Source: Sphingomonas sp. Leaf33
GTDB lineage: Bacteria; Pseudomonadota; Alphaproteobacteria; Sphingomonadales; Sphingomonadaceae
Assembly: GCF_001421785.1 (NCBI RefSeq)
Contig: NZ_LMLB01000001.1
Span: 1,292,322-1,356,321, forward strand
DNA length: 64,000 nucleotides
Direction: 5' to 3'
The notes beneath the pieces were generated by a model. The model was not told the origin of the DNA. It worked only from the letters and a program-made list of their open reading frames with translations, and searched no databases. A program made the translations under genes and the position numbers. Positions 37,479 to 48,800 of this stretch are shown in pieces. Position 1 is the first letter of the stretch. Each line of letters begins with the position of its first letter.

Positions 37479-38522
37479 ATGATCGGGGCAATGATGCTGG
37501 TTGCGGTACTGGGCGATCCGGCCGGAGCGCGTCCGACCTGCGCGGTGATTGCCGCGGCGGTGCCGGCGGCGTGGCACTGCGTCCAGACCAGCGGTGGCTT
37601 GATCGTCGCCAAAGGCCGCGAGCGGGCCGACGCGCTCGCCGCGCTCGCGACGCAGGGCGAAACGCGGTTCCGGACGGCGTTCGACCGGAGCGCACCGAGC
37701 TACGCGGTCATCGAGATGATCGACGGGCGGGTCGATCCGGCACTCGACGCCCTGCTTGCGCGCAAGGGGGTGGTCTGGCGCCTGCCGTGGCTTTCGGAGA
37801 CCGACATGGCCGAGGGGTATCGGGGCTCGATCCGCCGGGCAGTGACGGCAAAGGCCGAATCGCTGAAGTTCGACGCCGCGCGTACCGCCGCGATGGTCGA
37901 GGCTGCACTGGCGCAGCAGGCCGACCGTCTGTCCCCGGAGGCACTGCGTCGAAAGGAGGCCGCCGCGCTGCCGCACGAGCTGGGGCATGGCTGGTTCATC
38001 AACAGCTACTGGCCAAAGGCGGAGGTGCGCGTCAGCGACCATTACGGTGGCCCGGCGCCCGACTGGATGGACGAAACCGCCGCGGTGATGATGGAGGACG
38101 ATGCGACGGCCGCCACGCGTCGCGCTCGCTTCGCCGAAATCTACCGCGGTGGTGATGCAGATGCGAAGGCGAAACTGATCGACCTGTCGACCTTTCTGTC
38201 CGGCGGTCATCCGGCGCTGCCGAAGATCGCGTTGCCGAAGGACGGCGCGCGCGTGCAGGTGCTGACCGGCGACGAAGGTGCCCGCGTCGCGGCCGCTGCC
38301 TCCGGTTTTTATCTGCAGGCGCGGCTGTTCGCCGACTATGTAGGTGCGCGCAGCGGGCGTCGCGACGCCTTCCGGTCGGTGGCTGAGGCCTTTGCGAAGG
38401 GGCAGACGACAGCACAGTGGCTGGCGGATTCGGGCACCCGATCGGGTCTGCCGACCACTGTCGCCGGTGTGCAACAGGATTGGGAGCGGTGGTTGGCGGA
38501 GCGCTTTGCCGCGCGCGGTTAG
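37479..38522 (+). CDS. Unrecognised protein with an HELGH metallopeptidase-like motif
   Basis: A 347-residue protein whose first residues (MIGAMMLVAVLGDPAGA) could be a short signal peptide, suggesting export. Residues 166-170 read HELGH inside LPHELGHGWFINSYWP, and DWMDETAAVMMED follows at 195-207, giving acidic residues at the distance expected of a gluzincin third ligand. No family is recognised. The HExxH is genuine in sequence, but zinc binding and proteolysis are inference. The gene is alone between sppA and the MATE exporter. Confidence 0.7.
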   Translation: MIGAMMLVAVLGDPAGARPTCAVIAAAVPAAWHCVQTSGGLIVAKGRERADALAALATQGETRFRTAFDRSAPSYAVIEMIDGRVDPALDALLARKGVVWRLPWLSETDMAEGYRGSIRRAVTAKAESLKFDAARTAAMVEAALAQQADRLSPEALRRKEAAALPHELGHGWFINSYWPKAEVRVSDHYGGPAPDWMDETAAVMMEDDATAATRRARFAEIYRGGDADAKAKLIDLSTFLSGGHPALPKIALPKDGARVQVLTGDEGARVAAAASGFYLQARLFADYVGARSGRRDAFRSVAEAFAKGQTTAQWLADSGTRSGLPTTVAGVQQDWERWLAERFAARG

Positions 38523-38582
38523 GCGCGCCCGCGCAACCGCTCGCGTTTGCAGCTTGGTCGTGAGCGGCTAAGGCACGCAGCC

Positions 38583-39992
38583 ATGGACGCCATCCTCCCC
38601 ATCAAGGCGCTGGATGCGTCCGCGCCCGCCACCGTGCGGGCGGAGGTGTTCGCGCTCCTTCGTCTCGCCGGGCCGCTGGTGGCGGCGAACCTGCTCCAGA
38701 TGTCGATCTATGCCAGCGACGTGATCTTCGTCGCGCGGTTGGGGACGGATGTGCTCGCGGCGGCCACGCTGGGGGTGTACCTCTATTCCGTCGTCATGTT
38801 CGCGCTCCAGGGGCTGGTGGGCGCCGCAGCGCCGGTGATCGCCGCGGAGCTGGGGCGCAAGCGCCATGCGGTGCGCGAGGTCCGGCGGTCGTTCCGCATG
38901 GCGATGTGGCTGGCGGTGCTGGCCAGCCTGCCGTTCATGCTGGCGCTGGCCCATGGCCGCGACATCCTGTTGCTGATCGGGCAGGATATTCGTGCGGCGG
39001 GCGTCGCCGACCAGTTCCTCGACATCCTGCTGTGGGCGATGATCCCCGCCATCCTGGCGAGCGTGCTGCGCATCACCATCGCCGCGCTCGGGCGGCCGGG
39101 CTGGGCGATCGGAGTCGCGGCGGCGGCGTTGGGCGTCAACCTGCTCGGCAACTGGCTGCTGGTCTTCGGCAACGGGGGCTTCCCGGCGCTGGGTCTGGCG
39201 GGTTCGGCGATTGCCAGCGTGGTCACGTCGATCGCGATGTGTCTGGCTTATGCCGTGATCGCGCTCACCGACCGGCGCATCCGCCGGTACCGCCTGTTCG
39301 GCAACTGGTGGCGCACCGAATGGGCACGGTTGCGCGAGCTGATCCGCATCGGCGTGCCGATCGCCGTGACGCTGACGTTCGAGGGCGGTCTGTTCTCGGC
39401 TGCCGCCTTCCTGGTCGGGTTGATCGGCGTGACCGAAGTCGCCGCGCACGCGATCGCGCTCCAGATCGCAGCCGTCGCGTTCCAGGTGCCGTTCGGCATA
39501 TCGCAGGCCGCGACGATCCGCGTCGGCATGGCGTATGGCGCGCGGAACCGGGTGTGGATCGGTCGCGCGGGGTGGGTGGCGCTGACGCTCGGTACCGGGT
39601 TCATGGTGCTGACGGCACTCGCCATCTGGGTCGCACCGCGCGCGTTCGTGTCGGCTTATATCGACGTCGATGCGACGGACAACGCCCGGGTCGTGACGCT
39701 GGCCGTCCAGTATCTCGCGGTCGCCGCCGCGTTTCAGCTGTTCGACGGGGCTCAGGTCGTTGCCGCGGGTGTACTCCGCGGACTTCAGGACACCCGCGTG
39801 CCGATGGTGCTGGCCGCGATCGGGTACTGGGTCGCGGGCTTCGGCTCCGCGGTGCTGCTGGGCTTTCCACTGGGGATGCAGGGGGTGGGCGTGTGGATGG
39901 GGCTGGCGGTCGGGCTGCTGGCCGTTTCGATCCTGCTGGTCTGGCGCTGGGCGATACGCGAACGGCTTGGCCTCGTTCCCGCCACGGTCTGA
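38583..39992 (+). CDS. MATE family multidrug/cation exporter
   Basis: A 469-residue integral membrane protein with about 12 spans in two halves ([20 protein letters not shown] near the start; [20 protein letters not shown] opening the second half). MATE proteins of the NorM type expel drugs in exchange for Na+ or H+. The ATG at 38583 excludes 12 unconserved upstream codons. Substrate unknown. Confidence 0.92.
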   Translation: MDAILPIKALDASAPATVRAEVFALLRLAGPLVAANLLQMSIYASDVIFVARLGTDVLAAATLGVYLYSVVMFALQGLVGAAAPVIAAELGRKRHAVREVRRSFRMAMWLAVLASLPFMLALAHGRDILLLIGQDIRAAGVADQFLDILLWAMIPAILASVLRITIAALGRPGWAIGVAAAALGVNLLGNWLLVFGNGGFPALGLAGSAIASVVTSIAMCLAYAVIALTDRRIRRYRLFGNWWRTEWARLRELIRIGVPIAVTLTFEGGLFSAAAFLVGLIGVTEVAAHAIALQIAAVAFQVPFGISQAATIRVGMAYGARNRVWIGRAGWVALTLGTGFMVLTALAIWVAPRAFVSAYIDVDATDNARVVTLAVQYLAVAAAFQLFDGAQVVAAGVLRGLQDTRVPMVLAAIGYWVAGFGSAVLLGFPLGMQGVGVWMGLAVGLLAVSILLVWRWAIRERLGLVPATV

Positions 39993-40034
39993 CCGGTAGC
40001 GTCACGCACACGTCAAAAATTTGTTCCAGGGTCG

Positions 40035-40063
40035 TTGACGCCGCGCCGGCGCCTCCACATATC
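40035..40063 (+). promoter_or_regulatory. Candidate promoter of groESL
   Basis: TTGACG (40035-40040), 17 bases, CATATC (40058-40063), immediately upstream of the CIRCE element. The order -35, -10, CIRCE, groES is typical. The elements could also be read as a heat-shock sigma32 promoter. Confidence 0.6.
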
Positions 40064-40070
40064 CCGGCTG

Positions 40071-40097
40071 CTGGCACTCGATTCCGTCGAGTGCCAA
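40071..40097 (+). promoter_or_regulatory. CIRCE operator for HrcA
   Basis: CTGGCACTC, nine bases, GAGTGCCAA: the CIRCE inverted repeat (consensus TTAGCACTC-N9-GAGTGCTAA) with minor deviations. It lies 36 bases before the groES ATG and would let the repressor HrcA shut off groESL until heat shock. No hrcA gene is in the window. Confidence 0.92.
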
Positions 40098-40132
40098 ACA
40101 TGCATTCATCCGACTGGATAAAGGGACACCCC

Positions 40133-40420
40133 ATGAACTTTCGTCCGCTGCACGACCGCGTGCTCGTCCGCCGCGTCGAGGCCGAGGAAAAGACCTCGGG
40201 CGGGATCATCATTCCCGACACCGCCAAGGAAAAGCCGCAAGAGGGTGAGGTCGTCTCGGCCGGCACCGGCGCCCGCAGCGAGTCGGGTGAAATCCACCCG
40301 CTCGAGGTCAAGGCCGGCGACCGCGTTCTGTTCGGCAAGTGGTCGGGCACCGAGGTCAAGGTCAACGGCGAAGACCTGCTCATCATGAAGGAAAGCGACA
40401 TCCTCGGCATCATCGGCTGA
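40133..40420 (+). CDS. groES: Co-chaperonin GroES
   Basis: A 95-residue lid of the GroEL folding chamber, with family start [14 protein letters not shown] and mobile-loop [18 protein letters not shown]. It is followed by groEL after 56 bases containing an unusual leader. Confidence 0.97.
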   Translation: MNFRPLHDRVLVRRVEAEEKTSGGIIIPDTAKEKPQEGEVVSAGTGARSESGEIHPLEVKAGDRVLFGKWSGTEVKVNGEDLLIMKESDILGIIG

Positions 40421-40434
40421 GCGATCGTTCGCAC

Positions 40435-42162
<1,728 letters not shown>

Positions 42163-42335
42163 AACGGCCAGCGGTTCGGCGGCGTTGCCGCCAGACCGTC
42201 TGACGTCAGGGCGGCGGCTTCGCCGTCGCCCGCCCGATGCGAAAACCACGAAGGGTCGGTGGATCATTCCATCGGCCCTTTGTCGTTTGCTCGGATCGCC
42301 TGTAGAGTGCGGGTACGTCGCCGCAGGATGCCTCT

Positions 42336-42773
42336 ATGCACGCCCGTCAGATCGAACAGATCCGCGATACTTTCGTCCACGTCCTGTTCGACCCCGAACG
42401 CGCGGCCGGTGTGTTCTACGGGCGGCTGTTCGACTTGGCGCCCGAGACTCGGCCGCTGTTCAAGAGCGACATGGACGAACAGGGACGCGTGTTGATCCGC
42501 TCGCTGGCAACGATCATCACCGGGTTGTCACGCTTCGACGCGATGGTACCGACGCTGACCGATCTGGCGATCCGCCACGACGGCTACGGCGTCCGCCGCG
42601 ATCATTACGCGATCGTCGGCACCGCCATCATCGACATGCTGGAGGTCGTCTGCCCGGACGATTTCGACGACAGCGTGCGCGCGGCGTGGATCGAGGCGTA
42701 CGGCCTGATCGCCGACACCATGATCGCCGCAGCCTACCCGCCCTCGCCGAACGCCGACGCTATCACCGGATAG
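42336..42773 (+). CDS. Single-domain bacterial globin
   Basis: A 145-residue heme protein. The B-helix VFYGRLFDLAPETRPLF resembles Vitreoscilla and flavohemoglobin globins (Tyr-B10 and Phe-CD1 positions), and the proximal-His segment is LAIRHDGYGVRRDHY. It lacks the reductase domain of flavohemoglobin. Probable roles are NO or O2 handling; the partner reductase is not in the window. Confidence 0.85.
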   Translation: MHARQIEQIRDTFVHVLFDPERAAGVFYGRLFDLAPETRPLFKSDMDEQGRVLIRSLATIITGLSRFDAMVPTLTDLAIRHDGYGVRRDHYAIVGTAIIDMLEVVCPDDFDDSVRAAWIEAYGLIADTMIAAAYPPSPNADAITG

Positions 42774-42791
42774 ACTGCGCGCGTCGGCCCA

Positions 42792-43853
42792 TCACCCGGC
42801 CGCCTTCATCGCTTCGATGATCTTCTTCACGTCCTGGCTGCGGCCCTTCGGCAGGATCAGCACGTCGTTGCCGCTGGCGACCACGATCAGATCCTCGACG
42901 CCGACCAGCGCCACGCGGATGCCGTCGGCGCGGACGAAGCAGTTGCGCGTGTCGACCGCGATGACTTCGCCGGCATGGGTATTGCCCGTCGCGTCGCTGT
43001 CGGTGATCGCGTCCAGCGCATCCCAGCTGCCGAGATCGCTCCACCCCATCGCGACGGGCACGACGGCGACCCGGTTGGCCTTTTCCATGACCGCATAGTC
43101 TATCGAGTCGGAGGGCGAGGCGGCGAAGGCGTGCGGGTCGGGCCAGATGCGGATGCCGTCGCGCCGCGCGGCGTCCATTGCGGCTTGTGCAGCGGCGACC
43201 ATCTCTGGCGCCTCGCGACCGAGAACCTCGAGATAGCGATCGGCGCGGAACAGGAAGATGCCGCCGTTCCAGGCATGACCGCCTTCGCCCAGCATCGCTT
43301 CCGCTCGGTCGAGCGGCGGCTTTTCGATGAAGCGCTCGACGCGGTGGACGCCCTGCGTGATCGGTTCGCCGACCTTGATCCAGCCATAGCCCGTCTCGGG
43401 CGCGTCCGGCGTGATGCCGAAGGTGACGAGCCAGCCGTCCTCGACCAGCGGGAGCGCCGCCGCGATCGCGGCATGGAAGGCAGGGACATCGGTGATGACA
43501 TGGTCGGACGGCATCACCAGCAACGGCTGGTCGCCGCCGCCCGCCGCGATCGCGGCCAGCGCGATGGCGGGGGCGGTGTTGCGGCCCATCGGCTCCAGGA
43601 TGATCGCCGCGGGCCCGATCCCGATCGCGTCGAGTTGCGTTTCGACATCGTCGGCGTGCGCGGCGTTGCCGACGACGATCGGTGCGGCATAGCCACGGTC
43701 GGGCAGCGCGCGGCGCGCGGTCAGTTGCAACATCGTTTCCTCGGCGGTCAGCGCCAGGAACTGCTTGGGGCGTTCGCTGCGCGACATCGGCCACAGCCGG
43801 GTGCCCGACCCGCCAGAAAGAATGACGGGTACGATCGATGGCGCGGCTGGCAT
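42792..43853 (-). CDS. manC: Mannose-1-phosphate guanylyltransferase
   Basis: A 353-residue enzyme producing GDP-mannose for surface polysaccharides. The nucleotidyltransferase signature is GGSGTRLWPMSRSERPKQFL, with the further conserved FIEKP and the metal-binding MPSDHVI. The C-terminal phosphomannose isomerase cupin of bifunctional ManC/AlgA is absent. The ATG at 43853 excludes 20 unlike codons. Divergent from the sugar transferase gene at 44019. Confidence 0.92.
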   Translation of the reverse strand: MPAAPSIVPVILSGGSGTRLWPMSRSERPKQFLALTAEETMLQLTARRALPDRGYAAPIVVGNAAHADDVETQLDAIGIGPAAIILEPMGRNTAPAIALAAIAAGGGDQPLLVMPSDHVITDVPAFHAAIAAALPLVEDGWLVTFGITPDAPETGYGWIKVGEPITQGVHRVERFIEKPPLDRAEAMLGEGGHAWNGGIFLFRADRYLEVLGREAPEMVAAAQAAMDAARRDGIRIWPDPHAFAASPSDSIDYAVMEKANRVAVVPVAMGWSDLGSWDALDAITDSDATGNTHAGEVIAVDTRNCFVRADGIRVALVGVEDLIVVASGNDVLILPKGRSQDVKKIIEAMKAAG

Positions 43854-44018
43854 TGTCGCGGAAACTCCCTGTTCGAATTTTATGAGACTAGTTGCCCGGT
43901 CGTAACAACGCATAAACCTGTCGGTATTTCCGCACGTTCAGGAAATCTTCGCCAATTTGCGCGACAGGGGATGCGTGTCGGTACGCTTTACACCCTGCTT
44001 GGCCGGATTGGGGGCGCC

Positions 44019-45407
44019 ATGATCCGCCTGTTCAAACATTATGTGCCCAATGCGGTCCTGCTGCTGGGGGTGCTCGACATCATCCTGCTGATGATGTCCG
44101 CCGAATTCGGCTGGACGATCCGCGCCGCCCAAGTCGGCATGGCGATCGAACCCGTCCATACACGTCTGCCCCAGCTTGTCAGCTTTGCCCTGGCGATCGA
44201 GATCGCGATGGTCGGGGTCGGCGTCTATTCGGCCGAATCGCTGCAGTCGATCCGCTTCGCCGCCGTGCGGCTGACGGTCGGCATTGCGCTTGGCGTGCTG
44301 GCGCTGTCGGCGGTCTATTTTATCGTGCCGGCGTTCAGCCTGTGGCGATCGAACCTGCTTTACGCGATGGCGCTGGCCGTCGTCTCGCTCGTCCTGCTGC
44401 GCATCCTGCTGGGCAAGACGCTGGGCAGCCAGGCGTTCAAGCGCCGCATCGTCGTGCTGGGGGCGGGCGCGCGCGCCGAGCGGCTGCGGCAGTTGTCGCG
44501 GCGGCCGGGGGCGGGCTTCGCTGTCGTCGGCTATGTCTCGATGAGCGAAAGCAACCGCGTTATCCCCGAAGCGATTGCGCGCGACGCCATCTACAACCTT
44601 GCCGACCACGTCGTGCTGCTGAACGCCAGCGAAGTCGTGCTGGCGCTTGAGGAGCGTCGCAACGCGCTGCCGCTGAAGGATCTGCTCAGGATCAAGACGA
44701 CCGGCGTCCACGTCAACGACACCTCGACCTTCCTGGAGCGCGAGACCGGGCGCGTCGACCTCGACAGCGTCAATCCGTCGTGGCTGATCTTTTCCGACGG
44801 CTTTTCGTCGGGACGGATGCTGTCGGGCGTCTTCAAGCGGTTGTTCGACGTCCTTGCCAGCCTGATCCTGCTGGTCTTCACGCTGCCGCTGATCCTGGCG
44901 ACCGCGCTGGCCATCCGCATCGAAAGCAAGGGCGCCGCCTTCTACCGCCAGCGCCGGGTCGGCCTGTACGGGGTGCCCTTCGACTGCATCAAGCTGCGCT
45001 CGATGCGCACGGATGCCGAAGTCGCCGGGGTCGCGGTCTGGGCGGAAAAGGACGATCCGCGCATCACCCGCATCGGCCGCATCATCCGCAAGCTCCGCAT
45101 CGACGAACTGCCGCAATGCTGGTCGGTGCTGAAGGGCGAGATGAGCTTCGTCGGTCCGCGCCCCGAACGCCCGCAGTTCGTCGAGGATCTGGAAACCAAG
45201 CTGCCCTATTATGCCGAGCGTCACATGGTGAAGCCGGGCATCACCGGCTGGGCGCAGATCAACTACCCCTATGGCGCATCGATCGAGGACAGCCGGCAGA
45301 AGCTGGAATACGACCTGTACTACGCCAAGAATTATTCGCCGTTCCTCGACCTGCTGATCCTGTTGCAGACGATGCGCGTCGTGCTGTGGCCCGACGGCGC
45401 CCGCTGA
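44019..45407 (+). CDS. Polyprenyl-phosphate sugar-1-phosphate transferase, XrtA/PEP-CTERM type
   Basis: A 462-residue membrane enzyme that starts repeat-unit assembly by moving a sugar-1-phosphate onto undecaprenyl phosphate. It has four N-terminal spans, a central nucleotide-fold segment RRIVVLGAGARAERL, then the bacterial sugar-transferase domain from FKRLFDVLASL, with YRQRRVGLYGVPF, FVGPRPERPQF and PGITGWAQINYPYG. The layout and association with PrsK/PrsR/PrsT match TIGR03013-type transferases of exopolysaccharide loci. The ATG at 44019 is preferred over longer frames through the manC promoter. Confidence 0.9.
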   Translation: MIRLFKHYVPNAVLLLGVLDIILLMMSAEFGWTIRAAQVGMAIEPVHTRLPQLVSFALAIEIAMVGVGVYSAESLQSIRFAAVRLTVGIALGVLALSAVYFIVPAFSLWRSNLLYAMALAVVSLVLLRILLGKTLGSQAFKRRIVVLGAGARAERLRQLSRRPGAGFAVVGYVSMSESNRVIPEAIARDAIYNLADHVVLLNASEVVLALEERRNALPLKDLLRIKTTGVHVNDTSTFLERETGRVDLDSVNPSWLIFSDGFSSGRMLSGVFKRLFDVLASLILLVFTLPLILATALAIRIESKGAAFYRQRRVGLYGVPFDCIKLRSMRTDAEVAGVAVWAEKDDPRITRIGRIIRKLRIDELPQCWSVLKGEMSFVGPRPERPQFVEDLETKLPYYAERHMVKPGITGWAQINYPYGASIEDSRQKLEYDLYYAKNYSPFLDLLILLQTMRVVLWPDGAR

Positions 45408-45423
45408 CGGGCACCGCGCCGCG

Positions 45424-47451
45424 ATGGAGCAACTGACCCTCTGGAGCCATGCGCTGGCGGCGTTGCTGTTCGCGGCCGTCGCGTTCGCGGCGGCGCGCGG
45501 CGATGTCGCGGGTCTGCCGCGACGGCCGCTGGTCGTGATGTTCGCGATCGGGGCGGCCTGGACGCTGGCGGTGGCGGGCGTCGGGGGGCTCGACCCGGCG
45601 ACGCGGCTGATGGCCGGACTGCACGCGCTGGCCATGCTCGGCGTCATGGCCATCCTGCATCGTCGCGCCGCCGCCCAGCCGCTCGGCCTGATCCCGGTCT
45701 ATGGCGTGGTGGCCGGGGTGATCGTGATCTCGACCATCGTGCAGATACTGTCTCTGGGCGCGCCTGCGTTGCCGATGGCGCGCTCCGGGATCGTTGCCGT
45801 CGCGACCCTGCTCAGGATGCTGGTCGCGGTGTCGGGCCTGGTGCTGGTCAACAACCTGGCGATGGCGCGAAGCGACGGCGCTGTGAGATTGTTGTGCGCG
45901 GCCCTGGCGATGGTCTGGGGAGCGGAACTGGCGGTGACGACGGTGTCCTATCTGTCGGGCGACTGGCCGGTCATGCTGTTCGTCTTTCGCGGCGTCTTGC
46001 TGGTCCTGTCGGCCGCCGTAGCCGCGCTCGCGCTGCGGACCGGGGCGCACCGGCCGGTCGCGGTGTCGCGCACGGTCGCCTATCAATCCTTTTCGCTGGT
46101 TGCGGTCGCCGCCTATTTCGCGGTGCTCGCGGCCGGGACCAGCGCGCTGTCGGCGGCCGGCGACTACGCCCGGATCGTCCAGACCGCGTTCGTGCTGGGG
46201 GTGACCGTCGCGGCGGTGACGCTGATGTCCTCGCCCTGGCTGCGCGCCTGGGCGAAGGTGAAGATCGCCAAGCATCTGTTCACCCACCGCTACGACTATC
46301 GCGCCGAATGGCTGCGGTTCACCGGAACGCTCGGTGCCGGGGAAGGCGACCTGCCGCTCGGCGAACGCGTGGTGAAGGCGATCGCCGATCTGACGATGTC
46401 CGACCGCGGCCTGCTGCTGGTACCCGAAGGCGATGGCCTGGGCGTCGGGGCGCGATGGAACAGCCTGGCCGCCGGCGGCACGGCGGACGCAGGCTTCGTC
46501 CGCCACCTGACCATGACCGCGCGCATCCTGGCGTTCGACGACCTGAGGACCGACGCCGCCGATCCCGTCGACCTGGCCTGCGTGCCGCAATGGATGCTGG
46601 ACGATCGCGATATCTGGGCGGCGGTGCCGATGCTCCACCGCGACACGCTGGTCGGTGTCGTGCTGCTCGCGCGCCCAAGTGTCGACCGGGCGCTCGACTG
46701 GGAGGATTTCGACCTGCTGAAGGTCGCCGGCCGCGGCGTCGCGAGCTATCTGGCCGAAGCCCGCGCGCAGGAGGCTCTGGCCGACACGCAACGCTTCGAC
46801 GAATTCAACCGCCGCACCGCCTTCATCGTCCATGACATCAAGAATCTGGTGAGCGGCCTCAGCCTGGTCGCCCGCAATGCCGAACGCCACGCCGACAATC
46901 CTGATTTCCGCGCCGATATGGTCGCGACGTTGCAGGATTCGGCGACCAAGATGACGCTGCTGCTCGGTCGGTTGTCGGCTGGCCCGCGTGGGCGGGCCGA
47001 ACCGCCGGTAGCGGTGCCGCTGCTCGATTTCGTGCAGCGTATTGCCGCCACCCGTCGCGCCGGGCATCCGATCGTCGCCGGTGGCGACGGGCACGCCGTT
47101 GCACTCGCCGATCCGTCTCGCCTCGACCAGATCGTCGCGCATCTGCTGAGCAACGCTGTCGAAGCCAGTCCGGCGGCCGAGCCTGTCAGCCTGACCGTAT
47201 CGGTCGAGGGCGAGCGCGCCGTCATCGCCGTCATCGATCGCGGTTGCGGCATGTCGCCCGGCTTCATCCGCGACCGCCTGTTCCGTCCCTTCGCCTCGTC
47301 GAAGCCCGATGGCTTCGGCATCGGCGCGTTCGAGGCGCGGCAACTGGCCGAAACCATGGGCGGCACCGTGACCGTCACCAGCCGCGAAGGCGAGGGATCG
47401 ACGTTCCGCGTCATCCTGCCCGCCGCCGCCGCCATCGAGATTGCCGCATGA
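45424..47451 (+). CDS. prsK: Sensor histidine kinase PrsK
   Basis: A 675-residue membrane kinase: about eight to nine N-terminal spans (residues 1-275), a GAF-like domain (about 280-440), a dimerisation domain with phosphoacceptor His470 in FIVHDIKNLVSG, and an ATPase domain with N-box HLLSNAVEAS and G-boxes DRGCGMS and DGFGIGAFEARQL. It is the PEP-CTERM/XrtA-associated kinase partnered with PrsR; its stop overlaps the prsR start (ATGA). Confidence 0.88.
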   Translation: MEQLTLWSHALAALLFAAVAFAAARGDVAGLPRRPLVVMFAIGAAWTLAVAGVGGLDPATRLMAGLHALAMLGVMAILHRRAAAQPLGLIPVYGVVAGVIVISTIVQILSLGAPALPMARSGIVAVATLLRMLVAVSGLVLVNNLAMARSDGAVRLLCAALAMVWGAELAVTTVSYLSGDWPVMLFVFRGVLLVLSAAVAALALRTGAHRPVAVSRTVAYQSFSLVAVAAYFAVLAAGTSALSAAGDYARIVQTAFVLGVTVAAVTLMSSPWLRAWAKVKIAKHLFTHRYDYRAEWLRFTGTLGAGEGDLPLGERVVKAIADLTMSDRGLLLVPEGDGLGVGARWNSLAAGGTADAGFVRHLTMTARILAFDDLRTDAADPVDLACVPQWMLDDRDIWAAVPMLHRDTLVGVVLLARPSVDRALDWEDFDLLKVAGRGVASYLAEARAQEALADTQRFDEFNRRTAFIVHDIKNLVSGLSLVARNAERHADNPDFRADMVATLQDSATKMTLLLGRLSAGPRGRAEPPVAVPLLDFVQRIAATRRAGHPIVAGGDGHAVALADPSRLDQIVAHLLSNAVEASPAAEPVSLTVSVEGERAVIAVIDRGCGMSPGFIRDRLFRPFASSKPDGFGIGAFEARQLAETMGGTVTVTSREGEGSTFRVILPAAAAIEIAA

Positions 47452-48800
47452 CCGACAACGTCCTCCTGATCGTCGAGGATGATCCCGCGCTCCAGCGGCA
47501 GTTGCGCTGGGCGTATGATGGTTACCGCGTGCTGGTCGCCTCAACCCGTGACGAAGCGCTGACACTGCTGCGTGCGGAGGAGCCGGCGGTCGTCACCCTC
47601 GACTTGGGCCTGCCGCCCGATCCCGACGGTACGACCGAGGGCTTTGCGACGCTCGCCGAGATGCTGGCGCTGAAACGCGACCTGAAGGTCATCGTGGCGT
47701 CCGGCCACGGCGCGCAGGACAGCGCACTACGCGCGATCGGTGAGGGCGCATGGGACTTCTACGCCAAGCCGATCGACATCGACGCGCTGGGCCTGATCGT
47801 GGCCCGCGCGTTCCACGTCCATGCGCTGGAGGCGGAGAACCGCCGGCTGGCCGCGGCGTCGGCGGTGGGTGGGACGACCGTTCTGGGCGGCATGATCACC
47901 GCCAGCCCGGAAATGCTGAAGGTGACGCGCACCATCGAACGTGTCGCCTCGGCGGACGTGTCGGTGATGCTGCTGGGCGCGTCGGGCACCGGCAAGGAAC
48001 TGCTTGCGCGCGGGTTGCATCAGTCAAGCGGGCGGAAGGGTGCGTTCGTCGCGATCAACTGCGCCGCCATCCCCGAGACGCTGCTCGAAAGCGAGCTGTT
48101 CGGGCACGAGAAGGGCGCGTTCACCGGCGCGGTGAAGACGACCGAGGGCAAGATCGAGCAGGCGCACGGCGGCACGCTGTTCCTCGACGAAATCGGCGAC
48201 GTGCCGCTGCCGCTTCAGGTTAAGCTGCTGCGTTTCCTGCAGGAACGCGTGATCGAGCGGATCGGCGGGCGCAGGGCGATCCCGATCGACGTCCGCATCG
48301 TCTGCGCGACGCACCGCGACATCGACGCGATGGTCGCCAACCAGAGCTTCCGCGAAGACCTCTATTATCGTCTCGCTGAGATCGTCGTGCGCATACCGTC
48401 GCTGGCCGAGCGCCCCGGGGACGCCGCGCTGCTGGCCAAGGCCTTCGTCAAGCGCCACGCCGCGCATATGAAGAGCGGGGCGACGACGCTCGCCGCCGAT
48501 GCGCTGGCCGCAATCGACGCGCATCGTTGGCCGGGGAATGTCCGCGAGCTCGAAAATCGGGTGAAGCGCGCGGTCATCATGGCGGAGGGGACAAAGATCA
48601 CCGCCGCCGACCTTGATCTCGGCACGCGCGAGGATGCGGCCGCGATCAACCTGCGCCATGTCCGCGAACAGGCCGACCGCAAGGCGATCCGCCACGCATT
48701 GGCGCGCAGCGACGGCAATATTTCCGGCACCGCGCGTCTGCTGGGGATCAGCCGGCCGACGCTGTACGATCTGATGCGCGCCTATGACCTCCAGCCGTAG
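47448..48800 (+). CDS. prsR: Sigma54-dependent response regulator PrsR
   Basis: A 450-residue NtrC-type activator. The receiver domain (about 1-120) has phosphoacceptor Asp in [10 protein letters not shown], the AAA+ domain (about 150-370) has Walker A GASGTGKE, the sigma54-contact loop GAFTGA and the Walker B region LFLDEIG, and a C-terminal Fis-type helix-turn-helix ([18 protein letters not shown]) follows. It activates sigma54 promoters of exopolysaccharide and PEP-CTERM genes in related systems. It overlaps prsT by 17 bases. Confidence 0.93.
   Translation: MTDNVLLIVEDDPALQRQLRWAYDGYRVLVASTRDEALTLLRAEEPAVVTLDLGLPPDPDGTTEGFATLAEMLALKRDLKVIVASGHGAQDSALRAIGEGAWDFYAKPIDIDALGLIVARAFHVHALEAENRRLAAASAVGGTTVLGGMITASPEMLKVTRTIERVASADVSVMLLGASGTGKELLARGLHQSSGRKGAFVAINCAAIPETLLESELFGHEKGAFTGAVKTTEGKIEQAHGGTLFLDEIGDVPLPLQVKLLRFLQERVIERIGGRRAIPIDVRIVCATHRDIDAMVANQSFREDLYYRLAEIVVRIPSLAERPGDAALLAKAFVKRHAAHMKSGATTLAADALAAIDAHRWPGNVRELENRVKRAVIMAEGTKITAADLDLGTREDAAAINLRHVREQADRKAIRHALARSDGNISGTARLLGISRPTLYDLMRAYDLQP

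Noticed and set aside
45259..47565. A 768-codon minus-strand frame across prsK
   Set aside because: prsK has clear kinase motifs on the other strand, and the frame has only low-complexity Arg/Gln/His-rich sequence.
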